64,000 bases of DNA from Alphaproteobacteria bacterium (GCA_016699305.1 CP064970.1:1984001-2048000); one strand, 5' to 3'; counted from the first letter of the stretch, positions 45,501 to 53,067 are shown. Translations and numbers: made by a program. The notes: generated from the sequence alone by a model not told the origin.

Positions 45501-46558
45501 CGAGAACTAGTCGTTCGTCCCAGGACATCCACGGCCGTGCGCAGATATTCCGGCCGGTGGTGGGCGTATTTCTCGGTGGTTCTTTGGATGCTGTGCCCCA
45601 GAACGCGTCCTATGAAAAACATATCAACCCCAGCTTTGGCCATGAGTGTTCCAGCCGTATGCCTTAGCGTGTGAGGCGTCACTCCGGTTAATCCAGCTCT
45701 GACGCAGGCGGCGGAAAACGACGTCTTGATATCGGCAACCGGTTGGCCATGATAGTGAATCACATAGGGGGTCTTCGGTGCATCGGCGTGCGCATCAACC
45801 AGGGCCTGGTGCAGCGTCTCATTCATCGGCACGATGGCGCGCTTCTTTGTTGTTTGCATTCGGCCCGGCGGGTTCAAATAGATCAGGCGACCCACAAGAT
45901 CTATTTGGCACCACTTCAATTCCAGGATGGCACCCTTCCGCGATCCTGTGTTGATCGCGAGCAGCACGAAAAGTTTAAGGTGCGGCTCGTGACACGCTTC
46001 CAAAAGCGCGGATATCTCGGGTTCTTCCAAATGCCTGTCTTTCTCAGGTCCGGGCGGCGGCAGCACGATTTTAGGATGGCTTGTCAGCCGCCCATTTTTC
46101 ACGGCATGGGAAAGGGCTGATGCAAGAACGGCCAGTTCCCGCCGGACGTAGTTGATGGACGCTGGCCGTGTGCCGTTTTTGACGCGCCTCTCTCTCTCGT
46201 ACCGCTTGAGAGATTCTGGCGTAATGGAGGACACATAGGCGTTGGCATAAAACGCCATCAGATTTTCTACAGCGAAACCGACGGGTCCGGATGATGCCAT
46301 CTCTCTGCCACGCTCTTGCGCGTACCACCTGAGTGCCGTGGCGATCTTATAGCGTTCCGGGGTTTCAATCGGGCCTGGTCGCTGGCCTAATGACAATTCG
46401 ATGATGTAACGTCCAAGCCTTTCTTCAGCCTTCTGGCGATTATCAGTGCCAGTTGACCGTCGTTTGACCCGTCGGAATCGTGGGTCGTAGCTATAGATGT
46501 ACCAGTTCGGCTTTCCCGGCTCTCGTCCAAGCCAAGCGGGGGTGCGTGATTGAGACAT
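45497..46558 (-). CDS. int: Tyrosine-recombinase integrase
   Basis: Site-specific recombinase of 353 residues that integrates the element. A small N-terminal arm-binding part (WYIYSYDPRFRRVKRRSTG) and a SAM-like core-binding domain (about 75-165) precede the catalytic domain. Catalytic residues are the Arg in NTGSRKGAILELKW, HTLRHTAG (H-x-x-R), LGHSIQRTTEKYAHH with the last His and the nucleophilic Tyr. It reads toward the tRNA-Ala half, its probable target. Its 5' end overlaps the xis-like gene by 172 bases. Confidence 0.94.
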   Translation of the reverse strand: MSQSRTPAWLGREPGKPNWYIYSYDPRFRRVKRRSTGTDNRQKAEERLGRYIIELSLGQRPGPIETPERYKIATALRWYAQERGREMASSGPVGFAVENLMAFYANAYVSSITPESLKRYERERRVKNGTRPASINYVRRELAVLASALSHAVKNGRLTSHPKIVLPPPGPEKDRHLEEPEISALLEACHEPHLKLFVLLAINTGSRKGAILELKWCQIDLVGRLIYLNPPGRMQTTKKRAIVPMNETLHQALVDAHADAPKTPYVIHYHGQPVADIKTSFSAACVRAGLTGVTPHTLRHTAGTLMAKAGVDMFFIGRVLGHSIQRTTEKYAHHRPEYLRTAVDVLGRTTSSR

Positions 46559-46731
46559 GGCAGTACGGCTCCATCCAAGAATGCGCGGACGTCTTCGATT
46601 CTGAACCTTATATGCCTACCAAACTTAACGACTGGAATACGACGTTGATTCCGGAGACGAACAACATCCTTTTCCTCGACCTGCAGCATCTGTGCGACCT
46701 GCGCCGCTGTTAAAACAAGGGGGTCAGTCAT
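46387..46731 (-). CDS. Excisionase-like HTH protein
   Basis: A 114-residue protein with an N-terminal MerR-like helix-turn-helix: LVLTAAQVAQMLQVEEKDVVRLRNQ, IPVVKFGRHIRFRIEDVRAFL. This is the domain found in small excisionases and DNA-bending factors. The last about 55 residues are encoded in a different frame on top of the integrase N-terminus; their composition is less protein-like. GGAGG before the ATG at 46731 and the ATGA overlap with the gene upstream support expression. A role in excision is inferred from position next to int. Confidence 0.72.
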   Translation of the reverse strand: MTDPLVLTAAQVAQMLQVEEKDVVRLRNQRRIPVVKFGRHIRFRIEDVRAFLDGAVLPCLNHAPPLGLDESRESRTGTSIATTHDSDGSNDGQLALIIARRLKKGLDVTSSNCH

Positions 46732-47189
46732 TCCTCCACCTCGGGTTTTGGCAAAAGGTAGCCGTCTGGCAAATAGGGCAGGATGAGATCCGATGCTGTC
46801 TTCCCGTTCGGGAGAAGTATCTGGCCCATGAATGCGCTTTCGAATGACAATACGTCGGTTTCGATAGCCATCAGCTGGGCTTTGATCCAATCCCGCAGGA
46901 TCGAACAGACCGCGAGTTGCCCTTGTTTTAAGGCGCGCTGCCTGTGTTCTTCTTCGCTACACCGCCTGCCTTTGCTGTAGGAATTCTCGCGCAGCCACGC
47001 CCTGGCGTAGCCGTTGGCTGACGCTTTGGCCTCGACGACAACGCCTTTATAGGCGAACCGAACGACGGTCTCCCCGCGCTGGAAATTCTGCATCACTCCG
47101 AAGTCGGAGCAACCAAATTTCTCCACGAGCTTTTGAACGTCGTTGATCGCAGACGCACCAGAAGTGGCATTTTCGTAGGGCAGGGGCAT
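46728..47189 (-). CDS. Conserved phage protein of unknown function
   Basis: A 153-residue protein starting MPLPYENATSGASAINDVQKL. It has an alternating strand pattern (GETVVRFAYKGVVVEAKASANG), then a Trp/Arg motif RAWLRENSYS and a helix LAVCSILRDWIKAQLMAIETDVLSFESAFMGQI. Proteins with this plan recur in alphaproteobacterial prophages; no function is known to me. It has a good ribosome site (GAGG) and is ATGA-coupled to the xis-like gene. Confidence 0.75.
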   Translation of the reverse strand: MPLPYENATSGASAINDVQKLVEKFGCSDFGVMQNFQRGETVVRFAYKGVVVEAKASANGYARAWLRENSYSKGRRCSEEEHRQRALKQGQLAVCSILRDWIKAQLMAIETDVLSFESAFMGQILLPNGKTASDLILPYLPDGYLLPKPEVEE

Positions 47190-47200
47190 CGTCACACCCC

Positions 47201-47491
47201 TCAATGCATCGTCGGTTGGCGGCTGAGGTCCCATCTCGACGACATTTGTGTCGTCGAGTCGGCGGTCTGTCGGCTTAGCGCGGCCATCTCACGCGCGGCC
47301 TGGATCACGCGGCGTTCCTCATCGTTCCGCAGCGATCCGCGGCATTCCACCTCGGCCTTGCCCATGCGTGTCACTGCATCCAAGGCGCTGCGCATCGGGA
47401 CGCTGGCATTCTGGCCAAGCATTTCCATCCGCATCTGCTCTTTTCCCTGACGTGCGGCGCGTTTCGCGCGGCCTCGAAATTTCGTGGTCAT
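47201..47491 (-). CDS. Small basic prophage protein
   Basis: A 96-residue protein beginning MTTKFRGRAKRAARQGKEQM, rich in Arg/Lys at the N-terminus and in Ser/Thr/Gln at the C-terminus. No domain is recognised; the basic start could contact nucleic acid. AAGGA seven bases before the ATG and ATGA coupling to the preceding gene support it. Confidence 0.6.
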   Translation of the reverse strand: MTTKFRGRAKRAARQGKEQMRMEMLGQNASVPMRSALDAVTRMGKAEVECRGSLRNDEERRVIQAAREMAALSRQTADSTTQMSSRWDLSRQPTMH

Positions 47492-47829
47492 GGCGCGTCC
47501 TTTCCAAGGGTTCCCTTGTGATCTTCGATCTTCCACGTTTTTTTCGTGGGCCTTTCTAGTAAATTGCTGACAAGCGTGAGAAGGCTCTGACGCGAATGGT
47601 CGAGATCGATCCACATCACATCATCACGATTATGCTCATCCTCGAACAGCTGCATTGCGGCATACAGGATAGCCAGGGATGCATCGCGCCTATCGCCCAT
47701 CCACTCGTTTTGCAACACCACGCGGCGCCCGTACTGATTAACCCAGAATAACGCAACGATGTCGTCTTTCGGGAGCACGCTAACAATGTCAGCAAAGATG
47801 TCGTGATACGAGTATGTCACATTGGTCAT
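47488..47829 (-). CDS. Prophage hypothetical protein
   Basis: A 113-residue, mildly acidic protein (DIFADIVSVLPKDDIVALFWV, MWIDLDHSRQSLLTLVSNLLE). No known domain. It lies in the coupled leftward chain from the antirepressor-like gene to int, one base after the gene upstream and overlapping the one downstream by four bases. Confidence 0.6.
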   Translation of the reverse strand: MTNVTYSYHDIFADIVSVLPKDDIVALFWVNQYGRRVVLQNEWMGDRRDASLAILYAAMQLFEDEHNRDDVMWIDLDHSRQSLLTLVSNLLERPTKKTWKIEDHKGTLGKDAP

Positions 47830-47830
47830 C

Positions 47831-48028
47831 TCAATCCCTCCTTAGCTTGACGCGGACAGCCACATCGGCCATGGCATCGGTGATGTCGTCTTTCGTCGCT
47901 GGGGCTGGTGCTGGCAGGGCGAAGAATTCGTGACAGGCGCGGTTGCCGGCCAGGCTGGAGATCAGGACGCCTTGGGCGCTGATGTCCAGGACTTCCCCGC
48001 CGCCCAGCGAGTCGTGGGTTCGAATCAT
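47831..48028 (-). CDS. Small prophage hypothetical protein
   Basis: 65 residues (MIRTHDSLGGGEVLDIS...). No domain recognised. The ATG at 48028 overlaps the previous stop as ATGA, which is the main support for this start over an upstream one at 48067. Confidence 0.5.
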   Translation of the reverse strand: MIRTHDSLGGGEVLDISAQGVLISSLAGNRACHEFFALPAPAPATKDDITDAMADVAVRVKLRRD

Positions 48029-48336
48029 TGTTCGTCTCCCGCAGGCGCGCACCGAGGGATGAAGCAATTAGTGATGCAGTATTTTTCCCGATCTAAATGC
48101 ATGGCGATCCCAAAAACATCATGCAGAAACGTAAAAGCATCGGCTTCCATAAGTTTGCTTAAATCGACCGCGCCGATTATATGCGCGCACACCAAGTCCA
48201 TCTCCCAATCCATCTCCTTGCGTTTCCTGTATTCGGCAGGGCTTATGCGCTTAACCCGCGCGAGAATTCGTGAAACACGAAAAGACGCATCGGGGGACAC
48301 GGCCCAGCTAAACTCTTTGTCTTTTTCTCTGTTCAT
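48025..48336 (-). CDS. Prophage hypothetical protein
   Basis: A 103-residue protein with a basic middle (RILARVKRISPAEYRKRKEM) and several Cys near the C-terminus (EKYCITNCFIPRC). No family is recognised. It is coupled by ATGA overlaps on both sides. Confidence 0.6.
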   Translation of the reverse strand: MNREKDKEFSWAVSPDASFRVSRILARVKRISPAEYRKRKEMDWEMDLVCAHIIGAVDLSKLMEADAFTFLHDVFGIAMHLDREKYCITNCFIPRCAPAGDEQ

Positions 48337-48662
48337 CGTCCGTCCCCCATAGCTTTGACTTGCACGGCGCTGGCCTGCGCCTCTTTTTCGATCACGGTCA
48401 TCTCGCGCTTAAGCTGGGCTTGGATATGGTGCGCCATCTCATGCGCCAGCAAGGCTCGGTGCTGCGGGTTGGTTGCGTCCCAATCGCTGGGCAGGATGAT
48501 CGTGGCGGGTAGCTCATTGCCTGCGACCGTCGTGCCAGGAACATAGGCGGCCAGGGCGGTGGCCTTCAGCTGCCACAGGGCGTCATCCGACTGCACGATG
48601 CGCGGTTCGGGAATGACGTTGACGCAAGCCAAAGCCAGCATGGCGGTGACGGCGGGGGTCAT
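48333..48662 (-). CDS. Small HExxH metallopeptidase-like protein
   Basis: A 109-residue protein with a short hydrophobic N-terminus (VTAMLALACVNVI) that may be a signal or anchor. The central motif is LLAHEMAHHIQAQ, i.e. the HExxH zinc-peptidase signature. ATIILPSDWDATNPQHRA just before it is the usual upstream edge strand. It has the size of a minimal catalytic domain. It is embedded between the antirepressor-like gene and small hypotheticals, so it may act in regulation or on a host target; this is inference. Confidence 0.65.
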   Translation of the reverse strand: MTPAVTAMLALACVNVIPEPRIVQSDDALWQLKATALAAYVPGTTVAGNELPATIILPSDWDATNPQHRALLAHEMAHHIQAQLKREMTVIEKEAQASAVQVKAMGDGR

Positions 48663-49246
48663 GACACCCTCCGTTTCGCGGCTTTGGGAAAGAAGGTGGC
48701 TTCCAGGCTGTCGCAGCGCGCGCGAATGCCGCCGATATCCACCGCGATACTGGCCCAGAGATTGATCCGCTCGGCTTGCGTCGGCTCGGACGGCTTGGGC
48801 AGGGAATGGGAGGCTGGCGCAGGCAGTGGTTCGGGACCCTGCGCTAGCTTTCTCTTGGGCGCGTACATGCGCTGGTGTTCTTTGACGGTGATGATGCGCT
48901 CGGCATGGCCGCGCCGCCAGTCCATGAAGACGGTGATGAGCGACCGGCGGACTTGTGCCGCCTGGGCCGTCCGGCTGAAGGTGCACAGCAACAGGGCCTG
49001 CGCCTCGTTCAACCAGTACTCGGTGACTTCACGCTGTCCACCTTTGCCGATGGCGATCATCGTCGGCACCGCCGACAATGATCCGTAACTTTCCAACTCG
49101 GCTTTGTTGGCGTCGATCATTTCACGGATGGAGCGGGGATTCGCCAGCCCCAGCCGCTCGGCAATGGCCAAGTCGCGCACGCGCGGCTCGTGGTTGATCG
49201 CGGTGTTAAGGTCTGAAACGGTCAGGGGGATGATCTGAGCGGTCAA
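48659..49246 (-). CDS. Antirepressor-like phage DNA-binding protein
   Basis: A 195-residue protein. The N-terminal region (LGLANPRSIREMIDANKAELESYG, REVTEYWLNEAQALLLCTFSRT, VRRSLITVFMDWRRG) matches the family found in phage antirepressor and Rha-type regulators. The C-terminal third is a Pro-rich linker plus a helical end. AGGAGG seven bases before a TTG at 49246 fixes an unusual start. It is preceded by a C4-like RNA (49446-49299), the arrangement of c4 and ant in phage P1, which supports the antirepressor reading. It heads a chain of nine coupled genes ending with int. Confidence 0.7.
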   Translation of the reverse strand: MTAQIIPLTVSDLNTAINHEPRVRDLAIAERLGLANPRSIREMIDANKAELESYGSLSAVPTMIAIGKGGQREVTEYWLNEAQALLLCTFSRTAQAAQVRRSLITVFMDWRRGHAERIITVKEHQRMYAPKRKLAQGPEPLPAPASHSLPKPSEPTQAERINLWASIAVDIGGIRARCDSLEATFFPKAAKRRVS

Positions 49247-49298
49247 GTTGAAGCCTCCTGTATGGCGTTGAACGCGCCAACAGAGGGGCTTCTTATGA

Positions 49299-49446
49299 CC
49301 CGCCCTGGTGGCGGGAGCTAAGAACCTGTACAGGCCAGGCGGGCTTATTCCCCTTGCGGGTGTTGTATTCGCCCACTCCCGCCGTGCGACGGGCATAAAA
49401 ATAGCCGCATGTTTCGGGGCGGCTACCGCCTGTAAGGATTTCTTAG
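49299..49446 (-). ncRNA. C4-like antisense RNA upstream of antirepressor-like gene
   Basis: On the minus strand CTAAGAA (49446-49440) pairs with TTCTTAG (49324-49318), and TACAGGC (49434-49428) with GCCTGTA (49335-49329), closing a multi-hairpin domain. A 3' hairpin CCCGCC-ACCA-GGGCGGG follows within GCTCCCGCCACCAGG. The same layout and the CTCCxGCCACCAG tail recur at 54279-54430. This matches the C4 RNA class of phages P1, P7 and P4, which blocks antirepressor translation. The antirepressor-like start is about 50 bases downstream. The gap 49247-49576 holds only this RNA and promoters. Confidence 0.75.
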
Positions 49447-49576
49447 ATCCGAATCGGAGGGTGCCACAACACGCGACGGATGTCAAATCTGTTGAGAGAC
49501 GGTGGGGGTTGACCCTAGAGTAGATATTTCTTAGTTTTAGTCGATCTGCAATCATAGGGACACTATAGGTGACAAC

Positions 49577-50401
49577 ATGACGGCTGCTTTCGATAGCTTG
49601 CTTTCCGCGCTGAAGCGGCTGACCGAAGATCGACTGTTTTTTAAACAGAAGGTCGAAGTTCCTCCTCCTCCAATGCCGGTCCAGGTTGGGGATGAAGATG
49701 ACGATGAGGAAGTAAGCGGTGGAGAAAACTTTCCTGTCCCTGGTTTCTTTGTCTTTATTGTCTATGTAGACAGAAATGGGGATGAAACAAAACGCAGAAT
49801 AACTATTCGCACAATTCAGAAAAAGAGCGGCAAAACCTATATTAGGGCGTTCTGCCATGAGAGGAACGCATACAGAACTTTTATTGCCGGGAACGTCCGT
49901 AGTATTGTCGATATAACGACTGGACAAGCTATAGGTAATATGAAGATATTTTTCGAAGAACATATCTGCACAGACCCTTCTGCATCCTGGAGCATGGCTT
50001 TGTGCCAAGCGCTCCGGCGTGTTGGGCACGAAATATCCATTCTCGCGTATTTTGGAAAATGCGATGGGCTTTTGGATAAACAGGAAGCCGAGGTCATATC
50101 TCGCTATGTCATAGCGACATGTCCCGATCTGCCGCTCGAAGAAGATAGAATTAAAACCTATGCTAGACATATCTTGCCGGATAAGGACGCTTTTGTTGAT
50201 GGGTGCAATGCCATCGTGGCTGCCGTTGGTGATCAAGCGAGCAACGAAACTGTCATAGAGCGTTTGGGCCCACTTGTTGACGCTGCAACTGAGATTATCA
50301 ATTGCGATGGAAAAATAGACCCTCGAGAAAAGAAAAGTCTGAAAATTCTGAGCAAAAGCCTGAATCAGGTTGGAATGAAGCTGAAATTGAAGGCGACTTA
50401 G
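49577..50401 (+). CDS. WYL-like plus TerB-like domain protein
   Basis: A 274-residue protein on the strand opposite to its neighbours. Residues about 50-120 form a WYL-like domain (PGFFVFIVYVDRNGDETKR, TYIRAFCHERNAYRTFIAGNVRSIVDI). Residues about 140-265 are a TerB-like helical domain with two acidic loops (FGKCDGLLDKQEAEVI and IINCDGKIDPREKKSL). An acidic linker (GDEDDDEEVSGG) separates a short N-terminal helix. The base composition is richer in A/T than the flanking genes, a sign of separate acquisition. WYL domains sense ligands in defence-linked regulators, but no DNA-binding domain is seen here. Confidence 0.75.
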   Translation: MTAAFDSLLSALKRLTEDRLFFKQKVEVPPPPMPVQVGDEDDDEEVSGGENFPVPGFFVFIVYVDRNGDETKRRITIRTIQKKSGKTYIRAFCHERNAYRTFIAGNVRSIVDITTGQAIGNMKIFFEEHICTDPSASWSMALCQALRRVGHEISILAYFGKCDGLLDKQEAEVISRYVIATCPDLPLEEDRIKTYARHILPDKDAFVDGCNAIVAAVGDQASNETVIERLGPLVDAATEIINCDGKIDPREKKSLKILSKSLNQVGMKLKLKAT

Positions 50402-50430
50402 AACTGTTCCTATGCAGGGGCTGCAATGGG

Positions 50431-50492
50431 GGATGGATGTCAAGGCTAGGAAACGGCGGGGGTTTCCTAGGCCCCCCGCCGCCCTTCCATCC
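50431..50492. promoter_or_regulatory. Inverted repeats with mutually exclusive stems
   Basis: CGGCGGGGG (50454-50462) pairs perfectly with CCCCCGCCG (50473-50481), inside an outer GGATGGA/TCCATCC pair (50431-50437, 50486-50492). CTAGGAAA (50446-50453) pairs perfectly with TTTCCTAG (50463-50470), which excludes the GC stem. The structure lies between convergent genes and could be a two-way terminator or a switching element. Confidence 0.55.
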
Positions 50493-50529
50493 ATGGGCGC
50501 ACATGATAACGCCCTGGCGGAAACCGGTG

Positions 50530-50742
50530 TCATTTCCCTGCCTCGTCGGTGATGTCAGGCTGCGGGTCGCTGGCGGCTTCGAACAGGTCGGCGAAAAGGT
50601 CCGCCGCTTCTGCCCTGGACGCGATAACGTCCCGCACCAGGTTATCGGTCAGAAAGCGGATCACGCGCAGGCGCTCTTGGATCTCTTCCATCGTCATGCA
50701 ACGGCATGCCTGCAGGCGTCCCGTGAGCTCTTCGGGCGTCAT
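50530..50742 (-). CDS. Small helical phage protein, paralogue of next gene
   Basis: 70 residues, nearly all helical, with MEEIQERLRVIRFLTDNLVRDV and an acidic C-terminus. It resembles its upstream neighbour (50739-50945) in the IQ-RL-VI pattern and in the SDPQPDI versus CDPYPEV ending, so the two probably arose by duplication. Function unknown. Last gene of the leftward early operon. Confidence 0.6.
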   Translation of the reverse strand: MTPEELTGRLQACRCMTMEEIQERLRVIRFLTDNLVRDVIASRAEAADLFADLFEAASDPQPDITDEAGK

Positions 50743-50945
50743 ACCCCGTCCCCCTTAACCTCGGGATACGGGTCGCAGGCGGCCATGGCTTTGTCCAAAG
50801 CGGCGACGAACGGGTCGACCATGCCCAGCTTGGCTTCCTCCTCGGCCTGGGAGGCTTGAATATCGTTCAGCAGGTCTTCCAGCAGGCCTTGGATCACGTA
50901 TAGGCGGTCGCTGATGTCCTGCATTTTCGCGGTATCCATCGTCAT
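50739..50945 (-). CDS. Small helical phage protein, paralogue of previous gene
   Basis: About 68 residues (TMDTAKMQDISDRLYVIQGLLEDLLNDI...). GGAGG seven bases before the ATG at 50945 favours this start over one six bases upstream. Coupled to the following paralogue by a 4-bp overlap. Function unknown. Confidence 0.6.
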   Translation of the reverse strand: MTMDTAKMQDISDRLYVIQGLLEDLLNDIQASQAEEEAKLGMVDPFVAALDKAMAACDPYPEVKGDGV

Positions 50946-51002
50946 GCGCATGCCTCCATCTCCACGGCGTTCATGTGTTTCTCCTGGTTTTTGGTTTGGG
51001 TG

Positions 51003-51938
51003 TTACTCTGGGCTGCCATAGAGCAGAGGAAGGGCTGTTCCCTTTTCTGCGCCTTGACATATTTCCCGGAAGGCGTGATCAAAGACCTTGTCTTTGCGAT
51101 ACATCTCGTAAAACCACGAGACGCTGCCGCCTGCCAGGCGGTATCGCAGCCTCACCGGAATTCGATACAAATCTCCTCCGTTAAAAACGGGGATGGCGAT
51201 CAAGAACAAGTTCGGCACCTGAATGCGCTGGCCTTGCCCATCCTGATGTTCGCTGGTGTATTGCAGCGTGGCTTCGCCTGACGCGATATTCACCGCCTGT
51301 GTTGCCTTGGCTGACTCGTTGATGGAAATCCCGCGAGACAGTTCCATCAGTCCATGTGGGCCAGCAAACTTACCGCCAAGAAGGCGGGATAGGTCTGTTA
51401 GGCTTTTGTCTGCGTCTTCCTTCGGATCAAGATCGGGCGGCGGGATGACATCTTCGATGCGATTTTCAATGAAAGCAGCGAAGTCGACCTGGCTCATCTT
51501 CTTGCCATTCGATGCGCCCCACTCTCCCCATTGTTCCGACAACGGGCAGGCATAAGAGGCTCTGTGGCGTCCAAAGCGTGGAGACCCCTTTGCACCTCTG
51601 CAGTGATAGTCCAGCACCGCAAGGATAGATGGCTTTATCGTGCTGATATTGGCAAAGACAACGCTATCGTCATCCTTAAAGCGGTTGACGTGCGCAATAA
51701 AGCTATCCAGCGTGTCAAGATGGGCTGTGCCCTGCCGACGCTCTGGAGCCGCTCGATACTCATCCAAAAGCGGCTTGATGGATGCGACGCTCTGCCCTTG
51801 TGGCAAGATCATAACCTCATGCGTTTGACCATCTGTTGAGCCGTCGCTGATGCTCAGTGTCCTTGCTTGCAGTTTTTCTTCGAGCCACGCCGCCAGGGCG
51901 GCGGTTTCTGTGGCGCATTCGCTGGTCATTTTATTCAT
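51003..51938 (-). CDS. DUF2303-family phage protein
   Basis: A 311-residue soluble protein of the DUF2303 family found in many phages. Typical segments are TLDSFIAHVNRF near residue 80, ILAVLDYH, FAAFIENRIEDVIPP, and FLIAIPVFNGGDLYRIPVRLRYRL near the end. Its role is unknown, though family members travel with early genes. AAAGGA before the ATG is a good ribosome site. It follows a small conserved partner at 51968. Confidence 0.85.
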   Translation of the reverse strand: MNKMTSECATETAALAAWLEEKLQARTLSISDGSTDGQTHEVMILPQGQSVASIKPLLDEYRAAPERRQGTAHLDTLDSFIAHVNRFKDDDSVVFANISTIKPSILAVLDYHCRGAKGSPRFGRHRASYACPLSEQWGEWGASNGKKMSQVDFAAFIENRIEDVIPPPDLDPKEDADKSLTDLSRLLGGKFAGPHGLMELSRGISINESAKATQAVNIASGEATLQYTSEHQDGQGQRIQVPNLFLIAIPVFNGGDLYRIPVRLRYRLAGGSVSWFYEMYRKDKVFDHAFREICQGAEKGTALPLLYGSPE

Positions 51939-51967
51939 GGTTGATTCCTTTTTTAGGGGGGTGATGG

Positions 51968-52351
51968 TTAGACAGACTTGATCGCGGTGCCGTTTTGCCC
52001 CGTGACGTCTCGCAAGAAGGGCAGTTCGCCTTGGCGTGGGTTGCGCCTTGTCAGACCATTATTCGGCGTCGCCCAATAGACAGCTCTGCCGCGCGGCGGC
52101 TGCGGCATCTGTTTCTTGATCGTGCCAGTCACTTCAAGGACACCGTTATCAAGAGATATCTGGAAGACGACGCCTAAGATGGCTTTGGGTTTTCCACCAT
52201 GATCCAGGGCGTAGTTTGAAAGCTCGCCGATGATCTGGCGTAGCGTCTCGGTGAGTTCGTTATTCAACTCGCCGTCTTCGTGTTCAGCCAGGAAGTGGCT
52301 GAATGATCGCATTTCGCCAGCGTTCGCGGCAGGCGTGGGGGTATTATCCAT
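51968..52351 (-). CDS. Conserved phage protein accompanying DUF2303
   Basis: A 127-residue protein. SFSHFLAEHEDGELNNELTETLRQI forms an N-terminal helical part; strands follow (KAILGVVFQISLDNGVLEVTGTI) and a conserved end PRQGELPFLRDV. Such proteins are usually found directly upstream of DUF2303 genes. Function unknown. Its ATG shares one base with the preceding stop (TAATG). Confidence 0.72.
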   Translation of the reverse strand: MDNTPTPAANAGEMRSFSHFLAEHEDGELNNELTETLRQIIGELSNYALDHGGKPKAILGVVFQISLDNGVLEVTGTIKKQMPQPPRGRAVYWATPNNGLTRRNPRQGELPFLRDVTGQNGTAIKSV

Positions 52352-52572
52352 TATGGTCTGTCTCCCTTTTCCGTAGTGATGCTGCCGCCCAGCGCGAGCC
52401 GCCGGACGTTGAGATTGGACTGATCTTTCCCTTGGTACTGGCGCCGGATGATCCTGTCGGCCTGCCCCACGCAGACATTGCAGATCGCCACCGAGCCATC
52501 GATGGCGGTGACCAACACGGCCACCTGGTCATGGCGTTTGGCGCAGAACGAGCAGGCGGTGGCGGTAGTCAT
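52351..52572 (-). CDS. Small zinc-ribbon protein
   Basis: 73 residues with a C4 zinc ribbon: ACSFCAKRHDQV and VAICNVCVGQADRII, as in the N-terminal zinc domain of ClpX. It contains no ATPase part, so it is not ClpX itself; it could bind DNA or mimic the ClpX adaptor domain. ATG at 52572 overlaps the previous stop (ATGA). Confidence 0.7.
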   Translation of the reverse strand: MTTATACSFCAKRHDQVAVLVTAIDGSVAICNVCVGQADRIIRRQYQGKDQSNLNVRRLALGGSITTEKGDRP

Positions 52573-52796
52573 TCCGCGCCCTCTGTTTTGATCTGAGTGG
52601 GGGCGGGCTTGGGCGAGGTGAAATACGCCCATACCCAGAAAAACAGAGCCAGGGTCAGCACCACGGCCATAACCAGCGTCTCGATCGAGCTGGATTGGAT
52701 GGCGAGCTTCCCGATATCCCAGTTGAGCCAGACACCCAGCGGCAGGCAGGCAATCATGACCGGGGTGGATATGAGGTCGAAAATTCTCCAGAACAT
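52569..52796 (-). CDS. Small two-helix membrane protein
   Basis: 75 residues with two hydrophobic helices (about 8-26, ISTPVMIACLPLGVWLNW, and 41-61, TLVMAVVLTLALFFWVWAYF) and a short charged C-terminus. Function unknown; it is coupled to the zinc-ribbon gene. Confidence 0.65.
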   Translation of the reverse strand: MFWRIFDLISTPVMIACLPLGVWLNWDIGKLAIQSSSIETLVMAVVLTLALFFWVWAYFTSPKPAPTQIKTEGAE

Positions 52797-52797
52797 G

Positions 52798-53067
52798 TCA
52801 GCGTCCTCCCTGGCTGCCGACGATGCGCGCTTCGTCGATCACGCTGTCGCGGTATTGGGCGATGGCGGCCTTGTCCTGCGCGGACAGGCACCGCACCAGC
52901 ATGGGCTGGGCCGCGTCGCGCTGGGCGATGAGGGCGGCGGCGCGTTGGCTGTGCGCATCCGCCTGCCGCCGCAATGCCGCCGAGCGCAGCAGCAGATCGG
53001 CCGCATCCTTCGCCGCCATCGAAAATCGCACCATGAGTTCGGTCGTCATCATCGTCGGGCATCCCAT
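52798..53067 (-). CDS. Small helical phage protein, first gene of leftward early operon
   Basis: 89 residues, Ala-rich and helical (AAKDAADLLLRSAALRRQADAHSQR). Function unknown. A promoter with TTGACT and TAATAT (53128-53101) lies about 35 bases upstream, marking it as the first gene of the operon running to 50530. Start could be 53067 or 53052. Confidence 0.6.
   Translation of the reverse strand: MGCPTMMTTELMVRFSMAAKDAADLLLRSAALRRQADAHSQRAAALIAQRDAAQPMLVRCLSAQDKAAIAQYRDSVIDEARIVGSQGGR

Noticed and set aside
49562..49576. Sequence resembling a phage SP6-type promoter (GACACTATAGG)
   Set aside because: Only part of the SP6 consensus is present and no phage RNA polymerase gene is seen; chance similarity.
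49247..50533. Long minus-strand frame extending the antirepressor-like gene to over 600 codons
   Set aside because: The extension lies opposite the WYL-TerB gene and the C4 RNA, has a composition unlike phage proteins, and the AGGAGG site marks a TTG start at 49246.
52351..52572. Zinc-ribbon gene as ClpX
   Set aside because: Only 73 residues; no ATPase domain.
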